Shown: positions 22,826 to 30,398 of the stretch, piece by piece
Layout: every line of letters starts with the position of its first letter
Position numbering within the stretch: position 1 is the stretch's first letter
Assembly (NCBI RefSeq): GCF_000337195.1
Contig: NZ_AOID01000005.1
Location: 1-33,242 of the forward strand
DNA length: 33,242 bases
Direction of reading: 5' to 3'
Origin: Natrinema versiforme JCM 10478
GTDB taxonomy: Archaea; Halobacteriota; Halobacteria; Halobacteriales; Natrialbaceae
The notes under the pieces: model-generated
Seen by the model: only the letters and a program-made list of their open reading frames with translations
The model's database searches: none
Told to the model about the DNA's origin: nothing
Position numbers and translations under genes: made by a program

Positions 22826-24211
22826 TTACTCGAGTCCGCCCACTAGATCGCTTGCGACGCCGGTGTAGCCGGCCGGGGTCAGCGCGTGGAGTTCCTCGCG
22901 GATGTCCTCGTCGACGTCGAGGTCGTCGAACATCTCGCGGAAGTCCGCGAGCGTGACGTCTTTCCCGCGGGTGACGGCCTTGACCTGCTCGTAGGCGTCT
23001 GCCTGCCCCTCGCGGCGGAGGATCGTCTGGACGGCCTCGCCGATGATCTCGGGGGTGTCCGCGAGGTCGTCGCGCATGACCTGCTCGTTGGGGACGACCT
23101 TCGAGAGCCCCGCGGCGGTCTTGCCGTAGGCGATCAGACAGTGGGCGAAGGCCCCGCCGATGTTGCGCTTGACCGTCGAGTCCGAGAGGTCCCGCTGGAG
23201 GCGGGAGGTGGTGACGTAGTCCGCGAGGAAGGTCAGGTCCGAGTTCGCCTTCGAGAGGTTACCCTCGCTGTTCTCGAAGTCGATCGGGTTGACCTTGTGG
23301 GGCATCGTCGAGGAGCCGGTTTCGCCTTCGACGGCCTCCTGTCCGAGGTAGCGGTCGGAGACGTAGAGCCACATATCCAGATCGAGATCGAGCAAGACGG
23401 TGTTGGCCCCGCGGACGGCGTCGAACAGCGCCGCCAGATCGTCACAGGGGTTGACCTGCGTCGTGAGGGGCTCGAACTCGAGGCCCAGATCCGTGACGAA
23501 GTCCCGCGCGAACGCCGGCCAGTCGACGTCGGGATAGGCCGCGACGTGGGCCGCGTAAGTGCCTGACGCGCCGCCGAGCTTGCCGCTGAGTGCGTCAGTC
23601 GCTTGCCGGATACGGCCCGTGGCCCGGCCCAGCCGCGCGGCGTAGACGGCTATCTCCTTGCCGAAGGTCGTCGGCGTGGCGGGCTGGCCGTGGGTGCGCG
23701 CGAGCATCGGGAGGTCCCGGTACTCGCGGGCCATGTCGGCGAGGGCGTCCCGTACGCCGTACAGTTCGGGCAGCAGGACCTCGTCGACCGCGTCGCGGAC
23801 GAGTAGCCGGTGGGCGAGGTTGTTCACGTCCTCGCTGGTCAGCCCGAAGTGGATCCACGGCGAGGCGTCGCTGTCCTCGTCCAGCCGGTGGCGCAGGAAG
23901 TACTCGACGGCTTTGACGTCGTGGTTCGTCGCCTCGAAACCGGCGTGGCCCTCGGTCTCGAGTGTCTTGATCAGCCGGGCGTCCTCCTCGGCGAAGTGTT
24001 CGTACAGCCCGCGGAGGTGGTTGCGCTCCTCGAGGTCCATCTCGAGCGGCGTCGCCTCGAGTTCGGCGAGCGCGATCAGGTACTCGACTTCGACGCGAAC
24101 GCGGGCGCGCATGAGCGCGGCCTCGCTCGCGTACGGTGACAGCGGCGCGGTCCGGCCGTCGTACCGGCCGTCCAGCGGCGAGACGGCGTACAGGGCGTCG
24201 GTCTCGGTCAT
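22826..24211 (-). CDS. purB: Adenylosuccinate lyase
   Basis: A 461-residue member of the fumarase/aspartase superfamily. The signature SSTMPHKVNPIDFEN (~residues 285-299) contains the catalytic flexible loop serines. HFGLTSEDVNN and RTHGQPATPTTFGKE carry substrate-binding residues. The enzyme splits SAICAR and adenylosuccinate, releasing fumarate, in purine synthesis. The ATG at 24211 starts MTETDALYAVSPLDGRYDGRT, the usual PurB beginning; the frame continues upstream without family features. It is divergent from the purN/AICARFT fusion, with a 176-nt shared promoter region (24212-24387), suggesting coordinated regulation of purine genes. Confidence 0.96.
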   Translation of the reverse strand: MTETDALYAVSPLDGRYDGRTAPLSPYASEAALMRARVRVEVEYLIALAELEATPLEMDLEERNHLRGLYEHFAEEDARLIKTLETEGHAGFEATNHDVKAVEYFLRHRLDEDSDASPWIHFGLTSEDVNNLAHRLLVRDAVDEVLLPELYGVRDALADMAREYRDLPMLARTHGQPATPTTFGKEIAVYAARLGRATGRIRQATDALSGKLGGASGTYAAHVAAYPDVDWPAFARDFVTDLGLEFEPLTTQVNPCDDLAALFDAVRGANTVLLDLDLDMWLYVSDRYLGQEAVEGETGSSTMPHKVNPIDFENSEGNLSKANSDLTFLADYVTTSRLQRDLSDSTVKRNIGGAFAHCLIAYGKTAAGLSKVVPNEQVMRDDLADTPEIIGEAVQTILRREGQADAYEQVKAVTRGKDVTLADFREMFDDLDVDEDIREELHALTPAGYTGVASDLVGGLE

Positions 24212-24275
24212 GGTGCGAGTCTGTCCAGCGCGGTGCAAAAGCGTATCGAAACCCGGAGCGCTCGAGGCCACGTGC

Positions 24276-24335
24276 GTGCATACCTCTCTGGACAGATGAG
24301 AAAATACCGTCGTAATTATACACGATAGTGCATAC
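24276..24335. promoter_or_regulatory. purB/purN-H divergent promoter region
   Basis: GTGCATAC occurs twice in direct orientation at 24276-24283 and 24328-24335 between the two divergent purine genes. The AT-rich TAATTATA (24313-24320) is the best TATA candidate for the rightward gene, giving a leader of roughly 40 nt before the ATG at 24388. The repeats could be a purine-control site, but only two copies are seen. Confidence 0.35.
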
Positions 24336-24387
24336 ATACCCTTCCGAGACCGCAACCACTTTGCCGCTCGCGGGCGCGGGTTCGACC

Positions 24388-26082
24388 ATGACGCGAATCG
24401 CCGGGATGGCCGGCAACCGAGGGCGCAACCTGTTGAACATCGCCGATCGCAACCCGGGCGGGGCCGAACTGGCCGTCGTCCTGACGACCGACGCGGACGC
24501 GCCGGTGCTCGAGAGCGCGGCCGAGCGCGGGATTCCGACCGAGGTCGTCCCGCTCGAGGACGAGATGAGCCGCAGCGAGCACGAGGAAGCGGTGCTCGAG
24601 GCGCTGTCCGACTACGAGTTCGACCTCGTCTGTCTGGACGGCTACATGCGGATCCTCTCGGACACGTTCCTCGACGAGGCACCCACCACGCTGAACGTCC
24701 ACCCCGCCCTGCTGCCCGCGTTCCCCGGCATGGACGCGTGGGGCGACGCGATCGAGGCCGGCGTCTCGGTCACCGGCTGTACGGTCCACGTCGTGACTGA
24801 CGCGACCGACGAGGACGGGAACGTCGTCGAGGACGATGTCGACGCTGGCCCGATCGTCACCCAGGAGCCGATCCCGGTCTACGAGGGCGACGACGAGGAC
24901 GACCTCAAAGAGCGGGTCCTCTCCGAGTGCGAGTTTCGGGCGTATCCGCGCGCCGTGAAGTGGTTCGCCGAGGGCTCGGTCGACGTCGATCTCGAGGCGG
25001 GCGAGGCGCGAAGCGCCTCGGATAGTCGCGCGGGGAGCGAAGCGACCCGCAAGACCGGCGAGGTCGCCGTCGACGCCGATGTCGCGACCGCTGAGGGGGA
25101 CGATCACGACGGTCTGCCCGCCCGCAGGCTCGTCTCGGACGACCGCGCGGACACGCTCCGCTACGGCGAGAATCCCCATCAGGACGCCGCGGTCTACACC
25201 GACTACACCACGGACGAGGCAAGCGTCGTCCACGCCGACCAGCTAAACGAGGGCGCGAAGGCGCTCAGCTACAACAACTACAACGACGCCGACGGCGCGC
25301 TCAACCTGATCAAGGAGTTCGACGAGCCCGCGGCGGCGGTCATCAAACACACCAACCCGGCCGGCTGTGCGACCGCCGATTCGCTCGCCGAGGCCTACGA
25401 GAACGCCCTCTCGACGGACGCGATGAGCGCCTTCGGTGGCATCGTCGCGCTCAACCGCGAGTGCGACGCCGCGACCGCCGAGCAGATCATCGACTCGTTC
25501 AAGGAAGTCGTCGTCGCGCCCGGCTACACCGACGACGCTCTCGAGGTGCTCTTCGAGAAGGACAACCTGCGTGTGCTCGACGTGGGCGAACTCGGCGACC
25601 GAACTGAACGCTTTACCGAGAAGCCGCTGGTCGGCGGCCGACTCGTCCAAGAGCGAGACCTCCAGTCGATTTCGGCCGACGACCTCGAGGTCGTCACCGA
25701 ACGCGAGCCCACTGCGGACGAACTCGAGACGATGGTCTTCGCGTGGCAGACGCTCAAACACATCAAGTCGAACGGGATCCTCTTCGCGGACGGCACGGAG
25801 ACGGTCGGCATCGGCATGGGGCAGGTCTCCCGCGTCGACGCCGTCCGGCTGGCGGCGATGAAGGCCGACGAGCACGCCGAAGGGAAAGACGCCGAGGGCG
25901 CGGTCATGGCCTCGGACGCGTTCTTCCCGTTCCCGGACGGTATCGAGGAGGCCGCGGAGGCGGGTATCGAGGCAGTCATCCAGCCCGGCGGTTCGGTCAA
26001 CGACGAAGATGTGATCGAGGCCGCGGACGAGCACGGCATGGCGATGGCGTTTACGGGGCAGCGGTCTTTCAGACACGACTGA
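24388..26082 (+). CDS. purH: Fused PurN GAR transformylase / AICAR transformylase
   Basis: A 564-residue two-domain purine enzyme. Residues 1-~198 form a PurN-type formyltransferase, with AGNRGRNLLNI for the phosphate loop, catalytic Asn103/His105 (LNVHPALLPAF) and Asp152 (VDAGPIV). Residues ~247-564 are the PurH AICAR transformylase half (RYGENPHQ... SYNNYNDADGAL... Lys320-His321 in VIKHTNPAGCA ... TVGIGMGQVSRVDAVRLA). The IMP cyclohydrolase (MGS-like) domain of bacterial PurH is absent, so IMP closure must be done elsewhere (archaeal PurO is the usual enzyme). The linker contains an in-frame palindromic element (25001-25049). ATG 24388 is chosen over GTG 24328, which lies only 8 nt after the TATA-like box. 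Confidence 0.92.
   Translation: MTRIAGMAGNRGRNLLNIADRNPGGAELAVVLTTDADAPVLESAAERGIPTEVVPLEDEMSRSEHEEAVLEALSDYEFDLVCLDGYMRILSDTFLDEAPTTLNVHPALLPAFPGMDAWGDAIEAGVSVTGCTVHVVTDATDEDGNVVEDDVDAGPIVTQEPIPVYEGDDEDDLKERVLSECEFRAYPRAVKWFAEGSVDVDLEAGEARSASDSRAGSEATRKTGEVAVDADVATAEGDDHDGLPARRLVSDDRADTLRYGENPHQDAAVYTDYTTDEASVVHADQLNEGAKALSYNNYNDADGALNLIKEFDEPAAAVIKHTNPAGCATADSLAEAYENALSTDAMSAFGGIVALNRECDAATAEQIIDSFKEVVVAPGYTDDALEVLFEKDNLRVLDVGELGDRTERFTEKPLVGGRLVQERDLQSISADDLEVVTEREPTADELETMVFAWQTLKHIKSNGILFADGTETVGIGMGQVSRVDAVRLAAMKADEHAEGKDAEGAVMASDAFFPFPDGIEEAAEAGIEAVIQPGGSVNDEDVIEAADEHGMAMAFTGQRSFRHD
25001..25049 (+). repeat. Intragenic palindromic element in purN/H linker
   Basis: A 49-nt element, 41/49 identical to 18995-19043 in lysA and read in the same frame (GEARSASDSRAGSEATR here). 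GCGAGGCGC (25001-25009) pairs with GCGCCTCG (25013-25020) as a hairpin, then comes the constant CGGGGAGCGAAGCGACCCG. It lies exactly in the linker between the GAR and AICAR transformylase domains. Differences from the lysA copy are clustered in the loop and spacer, leaving the stems conserved. Confidence 0.75.
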
Positions 26083-26227
26083 GAATCAGTGGGGAGTGCC
26101 GGAAGACCAACTCGCTTTAGCGCTTTCAGCATGCCTAACAGCTGTAATCAGGTGATGCGGCCGAAGTTTCGATCGGTTACTGTGGTCGTGGCGACACCGC
26201 GAGATCTCTGTGATCGCCGCCTCTGCA

Positions 26228-27124
26228 TTATAATAAATCAATATACATGTCTTCCGGTGCTGCTTCGGCCCGGATCGTTACCAACCTCCCTTCCTGCGTA
26301 ACGTCGGTGATATCCACGCCGTCGTTCACAGAGTCCTCGTAGTTTGATCTGATCTCGCCGACATCGATCCCCCCTTCGTCGGGGTATAGGTCAACAAGGA
26401 CGTAATCGAGTTTCCCCTGGGATAGCTGTTGAGTTGTAACGTGTCCGACTCGCTCGTCGTCCGCGGCGGCGTCGACCTTCGTTTCGGTCGGTACCTCTCC
26501 CTCGATGACTAACGGAGAGCCAATCGAACCGAGCAGGTCGTCGAACGCGTCGCTTTCGTCGATAAACCGACTTTGGTCGCCCTCGAGGGTGTCGATCATG
26601 AGTTCGAGTTCCGTCCGCGTATCGCTGTCTGGCCCGTACGATCCGTAGGCCGCGAGCAGATACTCGTCGGACGCCGCGAATACGGACCCGCCCGAGGACT
26701 GCGTGTATATGTCGAAGTCGCCGTAACTGTTGGTGAACTCAAGTTCGCCGTCGGTACTCAGAATGTCACCTTCGAACGACCCTCTGAGGAGGTGGAAACT
26801 GTTAACGTCGAGTGCGTATTCGATCGAATCGACCGCGAGATTCTCGCCGAATCGCTCTCGGTACTGGTTACGTATCGAGTCCTCCTGTGTGAATTCGTCG
26901 CTCTCGAGCAATCCCGAGATATCGGTGTATCCGAACGGCCCTTCGCTAGCACCGATTTCGTCAGGGTCGTACAGCCACTTGGTGAAAGCCGTGGTCTCGC
27001 TTCCCCCATCACCGCTTTCCGGTTCGTCGGTTGTTGAGTCCTCACTCAATACGTCAGTACAACCAGCAAGCCCTGCAACACTGCCTACAACCCCCATCCG
27101 AAGCACGCTCCGTCTCGATTTCAT
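26228..27124 (-). CDS. Tat-exported lipoprotein, unknown function
   Basis: A 298-residue secreted lipoprotein. The signal MKSRRSVLRMGVVGSVAGLAGC has a twin-arginine motif (SRRSVLRMG) and a lipobox with Cys22 (GLAGC), so it should be exported folded and anchored by a lipid. A Ser/Asp/Glu-rich linker follows (SEDSTTDEPESGDGGSET), then a globular domain with no family I recognise; several aromatic/aspartate-rich stretches (YGDFDIYTQSS, AYGSYGPDSDTRTELE) look like extended beta structure. ATG 27124 is supported by the signal peptide and a TATA box 27-34 nt upstream; the upstream start at 27292 is not credible. Confidence 0.78.
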   Translation of the reverse strand: MKSRRSVLRMGVVGSVAGLAGCTDVLSEDSTTDEPESGDGGSETTAFTKWLYDPDEIGASEGPFGYTDISGLLESDEFTQEDSIRNQYRERFGENLAVDSIEYALDVNSFHLLRGSFEGDILSTDGELEFTNSYGDFDIYTQSSGGSVFAASDEYLLAAYGSYGPDSDTRTELELMIDTLEGDQSRFIDESDAFDDLLGSIGSPLVIEGEVPTETKVDAAADDERVGHVTTQQLSQGKLDYVLVDLYPDEGGIDVGEIRSNYEDSVNDGVDITDVTQEGRLVTIRAEAAPEDMYIDLL

Positions 27125-27150
27125 ACGAATCTGAAGCGTCACTATCCGTT

Positions 27151-27158
27151 TAAATATA
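27151..27158 (-). promoter_or_regulatory. TATA box of lipoprotein gene
   Basis: The minus strand reads TATATTTA here, 27-34 nt upstream of the lipoprotein ATG, inside a markedly AT-rich 148-nt divergent promoter region. This spacing implies a leaderless or nearly leaderless transcript. Confidence 0.6.
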
Positions 27159-27240
27159 TGGGATCTGTCTTGTATTCTCATATATAGTATAATTTCGACA
27201 GTTAGGTAGCATGTCTCTACCGCTCCGTCCCGAACCCGTA

Positions 27241-27248
27241 AGTTTATC
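27241..27248 (+). promoter_or_regulatory. TATA box of uORF/glycerate kinase transcript
   Basis: AGTTTATC lies 25-32 nt upstream of ATG 27273, the start of a short upstream ORF, and about 125 nt upstream of the kinase GTG. The transcript would therefore begin at or near the uORF start. Confidence 0.5.
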
Positions 27249-27272
27249 TGCTTCTGAATGACGGAACCCCCT

Positions 27273-27371
27273 ATGATCGACACAGAACGCAACTCTCAAC
27301 CGTCGGATTTGGGGCGAAGCACAACTGTTGACGTGACTGATCGGCCCGCAGTAACAGGTGACAACACGTGA
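27273..27371 (+). CDS. 32-residue upstream ORF coupled to glycerate kinase
   Basis: A short ORF begins MIDTERNSQ and ends VTGDNT. Its TGA (27369-27371) overlaps the kinase GTG (27368-27370) as GTGA, the same coupling used in genuine operons here. A TATA box at the right distance puts the uORF at the 5' end of the mRNA. No homology is recognised, and the peptide is hydrophilic. It could be a leader peptide that controls kinase translation, or a remnant of a longer protein N-terminus. Confidence 0.4.
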   Translation: MIDTERNSQPSDLGRSTTVDVTDRPAVTGDNT

Positions 27372-28711
27372 TCGAAGACCGCGATCGACTCGCCTCGAGC
27401 GAGGCCCGCGAGGCCGCACTCGCCTGTGTCGAAGCCGGGATCGAAGCGGGCCACCCCCGCACCGTCGTCCGCGACGCCGTCGCGCTCGAGGGCGACACCC
27501 TCCGGATCGCCGACGCGACGTACGATCTCACGGAATACGACGAGGTCGTCGTCCTCGGCGGCGGCAACGCCGCGGCACACGTCGCCGTCGCGCTCGAGAC
27601 CGTGCTGGGCGATCGGATCGACCGCGGCGTCGTCGTCACGGACGACCCCGTCGAAACGGAGCGCGTGACGGTCCGCGAAGGTGATCATCCGGTGCCGAGC
27701 GAGCGCGGCGTCGACGGAACGAAAGCGGTGCTCGAGGCGGCGGACGCGGCCGACGAACGGACGCTCGTGCTGGCGGCGATCACCGGCGGCGGCAGCGCCG
27801 TCATGCCCGCCCCCGCGGGCGACGTGTCGCTCGCCGATCTGCAGTCGACGACCGACGCCTTGCTCGAGAGCGGGGCCGATATCGGCGAGATCAACGCGGT
27901 CCGCAAACACCTCTCGGCGCTGAAGGGTGGCCGACTGGCTCGCCGCGCGGCCCCCGCGACGGTCGTCTCGCTGATTCTCAGCGACGTCGTCGGAAACGAT
28001 CTGAGCGTAATCGCCAGCGGTCCGGTCGCGCCCGACGCGTCGACGTTCGACGAGGCGCTCGCGGTCCTCGAGCGATACGAGATTGACCCGCCCGACGCCG
28101 TCACGGCACACCTCGAGCGCGGTGTGGCCGGCGAGATCAGCGAGACGCCGGGCCCCGCCGATTCGGCGTTCGAGACGGTCTCGAATCACGTCGTCGCCGA
28201 CGGGATGACCGTGCTCGAGGCGGCCAGCGACGCGGCGGCAGAGCGGGGCTATGACCCACTCGTGCTCTCCTCGCGCGTCCGCGGTGAGGCCCGCGACGCG
28301 GCCACGACGCAGGTCGCGATCGCGGAAGAGATTCGGGCAACGGGGACACCGGTCGAGCCGCCGGCCGTCGTCCTCTCCGGCGGCGAGACGACGGTGACGG
28401 TCCGGGGTGACGGAACTGGCGGGCCGAATCAGGAGTTCGCGACGAACGCGGCGCTCGAACTCGAGGCCGGCGGTGAGGGGGGAGACGGTAATATCGCGGT
28501 CGCCGCGGTTGACACCGACGGCATCGACGGCGCGACCGACGCGGCCGGCGCGCTGGTCGACGGCGAGACCGTCGAGGACCCCGAAACGGCGCGTGCGGCC
28601 CTTGAAGAAAACAATGTCTATCCGTATCTCGAGGCCCGCGACGGCCTCGTTCTGACGGGGCCGACCGGAACGAACCTGAACGATCTGCGGGTGCTGGTCG
28701 TCCGGTCGTAG
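27368..28711 (+). CDS. Glycerate 2-kinase (DUF4147/MOFRL family)
   Basis: A 447-residue kinase that phosphorylates glycerate to 2-phosphoglycerate. The N-terminal DUF4147 domain includes VVVLGGGNAAAHVAVALE, ITGGGSAVMPAP and the family motif INAVRKHLSALKGGRLA (~residues 176-192); DVVGNDLSVIASGPVAPD follows. The C-terminal MOFRL domain has VVLSGGETTVTV..GTGGPNQEFATNAAL and AVDTDGIDGATDAAGALVD (~residues 380-400). The GTG start at 27368 overlaps the stop of a 32-codon uORF. Immediately downstream and convergent is a GntP permease, a sensible transporter for glycerate or gluconate, supporting a sugar-acid catabolic role; haloarchaeal GK functions in fructose/glycerate metabolism (inference). Confidence 0.9.
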   Translation: MIEDRDRLASSEAREAALACVEAGIEAGHPRTVVRDAVALEGDTLRIADATYDLTEYDEVVVLGGGNAAAHVAVALETVLGDRIDRGVVVTDDPVETERVTVREGDHPVPSERGVDGTKAVLEAADAADERTLVLAAITGGGSAVMPAPAGDVSLADLQSTTDALLESGADIGEINAVRKHLSALKGGRLARRAAPATVVSLILSDVVGNDLSVIASGPVAPDASTFDEALAVLERYEIDPPDAVTAHLERGVAGEISETPGPADSAFETVSNHVVADGMTVLEAASDAAAERGYDPLVLSSRVRGEARDAATTQVAIAEEIRATGTPVEPPAVVLSGGETTVTVRGDGTGGPNQEFATNAALELEAGGEGGDGNIAVAAVDTDGIDGATDAAGALVDGETVEDPETARAALEENNVYPYLEARDGLVLTGPTGTNLNDLRVLVVRS

Positions 28712-28788
28712 CGTCCGCTCTGCCCGAGACGAGACGGGAGTCGAGAACGGGTATCCGATTCCCGGGTCAGCCGCGAACGGGAGCGATC

Positions 28789-30150
28789 TCAGAAGATCAG
28801 TCCCGCGACGTTTCGAAGCACGACGATCCAGAGGATACTCGAGACGCCGAGGACCAGCGTCGCGAGCGTCCAGGCCTGATAGGCCGTCTCCGTTTCCATG
28901 TCGGAGAACTCCGTGATAATCCAGAAATAGGAGTCGTTGGCGTGGCTGACGGTCATGCTCCCCGCGCCGATCGCGAGGACGGTAAACACCTGGCCGATTT
29001 CGGTGTTCAGGCCCAGCGAGCCCAGCAGCGGCGCGACGAGGCTGGCGGTGGTCAGGATCGCGACCGTCGAGGAGCCGAGTGCGGTCTTCATCGCCGCGGC
29101 GACGACGAAGGCGGCGAAGAGGCCGATACCGAGCCCGCCCAGCGTGTCGGTGATGAATCCCTCGAGGGGAAGCGCGGAGAGGACTTCGCCGAACGCGCCG
29201 CCGGCACCGGTGACGGCGAGGATGACGGCGGCGTTCGTGATCCCGTCGGAGACCCAGTCGTCGGTCACGTCGCTGGTGAAATCGGGTACGATCGCGAAGG
29301 CGATGAACGCGCCGATGATCAGCGCGACGGCGGGGTCGCCGATAAAGAGTAGCCAGCGCTGGAGGGTGCCGGTGATCAGTTCTGGACTGTCGGCCTCGGG
29401 ATAGGCGGCGATCGAGCCGAGCGCGATGAGCGCGATGGGGACGAGCAGCGGCGCGAACGATGCCGCGCGCGAGGGCATCGTGCCGTACTCGGCTTTGATC
29501 TCCTCGATCGTCATTTCCGGATCCGGATCGATGTGGTAGTTCGAGGCGACCCTGTCGGCCCACGTCGCAGCGACGAAGACGATCGGCGCGCTGACGATGA
29601 GGCCGGCGAGCATGACGAGGCCGATGTCGGCACCGATGATCCCTGCGGCGGCGATCGGGCCGGGCGTCGGCGGGACGAACACGTGGGTGACGTAGAGCCC
29701 GCCCGCGAGCGCTACGCTGAGGGTCGACAGCGAGAGTCCGGAGCGCTGGGCGAGCGATCGGTTCAGTCCGGAGAGGATGACGAATCCGGAGTCACAGAAC
29801 ACCGGAATGGAGACGATACTTCCCGTGATCGCCATCACTTGGGTCGTGTACTCCTCGCCGATGTAGCCGAGGATCGTCTCCGCGATGACGATCGCGGCAC
29901 CCGACCGCTCGAGGCAAGTGCCGATGATCGTCCCGGCGATGATGACGATCCCGATGTAGCCGAGGATGCCGCCGAACCCGTCGGTCACGAGCGAGGCGAC
30001 CTCCGCGGGGTCGATCCCCGCGACGAGGCCGGTCAGGTAGGCGGCGAGCAACAGTGCGAGAAACGCGTGCAGATCCAACTTCGCCGTGGCGACGATGATG
30101 AAGGCCACCGCCGCGGCGAGCAGCAGTATCAATGCGAATCCGTCGAGCAT
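28789..30150 (-). CDS. GntP-family permease (gluconate/glycerate type)
   Basis: A 453-residue transporter with about 12 membrane segments. Signature stretches include GFGGILGYIGIVIIAGTIIGTCLERSGAA, SIPVFCDSGFVILSGLNRSLAQRSGLSL and VTHVFVPPTPGPIAAAGIIGAD, all typical of the GntP/gluconate:H+ symporter family, whose members import gluconate, glycerate or related acids. The PPTPGP motif and the VFCDSGFV motif are characteristic. The end, VSHANDSYFWIITEFSDM, is also conserved. Facing glycerate kinase suggests D-glycerate as a likely substrate (inference). A 10-bp palindrome, GTTCATGAAC, sits between the probable TATA box and the ATG at 30150. Confidence 0.9.
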   Translation of the reverse strand: MLDGFALILLLAAAVAFIIVATAKLDLHAFLALLLAAYLTGLVAGIDPAEVASLVTDGFGGILGYIGIVIIAGTIIGTCLERSGAAIVIAETILGYIGEEYTTQVMAITGSIVSIPVFCDSGFVILSGLNRSLAQRSGLSLSTLSVALAGGLYVTHVFVPPTPGPIAAAGIIGADIGLVMLAGLIVSAPIVFVAATWADRVASNYHIDPDPEMTIEEIKAEYGTMPSRAASFAPLLVPIALIALGSIAAYPEADSPELITGTLQRWLLFIGDPAVALIIGAFIAFAIVPDFTSDVTDDWVSDGITNAAVILAVTGAGGAFGEVLSALPLEGFITDTLGGLGIGLFAAFVVAAAMKTALGSSTVAILTTASLVAPLLGSLGLNTEIGQVFTVLAIGAGSMTVSHANDSYFWIITEFSDMETETAYQAWTLATLVLGVSSILWIVVLRNVAGLIF

Positions 30151-30163
30151 GCGGTCGATCCCC

Positions 30164-30181
30164 GTTCATGAACTATGATGA
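30164..30181 (-). promoter_or_regulatory. GntP promoter with palindrome
   Basis: GTTCATGAAC (30164-30173) is a perfect palindrome starting 14 nt upstream of the permease ATG. On the minus strand it is preceded by the TATA-like CATCATAG (30174-30181). A repressor bound there would block transcription initiation. Confidence 0.45.
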
Positions 30182-30237
30182 GTGTGTCGGTCCGCCAGCG
30201 ATCGTGATATTCGAAGCAGGTGTAGAACGTAGATATA

Positions 30238-30251
30238 GCCCGATATCGGGC
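30238..30251. promoter_or_regulatory. 14-bp perfect palindrome GCCCGATATCGGGC
   Basis: A perfect 14-bp palindrome, GCCCGATATCGGGC, lies between GntP and the pseudo-amidohydrolase. It is immediately preceded by AGATATAG (30230-30237), which is TATA-like, and enclosed by wider inverted arms AGCAGGT (30215-30221) and ACCTGCT (30283-30289). It may be an operator or the start of an unannotated transcript to the right. Confidence 0.45.
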
Positions 30252-30260
30252 GAATAGAAT

Positions 30261-30350
30261 ATGTCGGTCGAAATTGCACAGAACCTGCTCGTCGATTCAA
30301 TCGCGAGCCGCGGTGGATCACCGGTCGTCGTGAGCGGAACAGTTGCGTGA
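30261..30350 (+). CDS. Possible 29-residue small ORF, unknown
   Basis: ATG at 30261 opens a 29-residue frame (MSVEIAQNLLVDSIASRGG... SGTVA) ending with TGA at 30348-30350. The TATA-like AGATATAG at 30230-30237 is 24-31 nt upstream, the spacing for a leaderless mRNA, and a perfect palindrome lies between them. The peptide is mildly amphipathic and matches nothing I know. It is too short to be sure it is coding; it might also be the remnant of a lost gene. Confidence 0.3.
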   Translation: MSVEIAQNLLVDSIASRGGSPVVVSGTVA

Positions 30351-30398
30351 GAGCGTCGCGAGCGACCGGACCGATGACGGCACGGCGTCGATCGAACC

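Noticed and set aside
27296-29563. 755-codon minus-strand frame over glycerate kinase and GntP
   Set aside because: Arg-rich, no domains, fully opposite two well-supported genes; GC-driven open frame.
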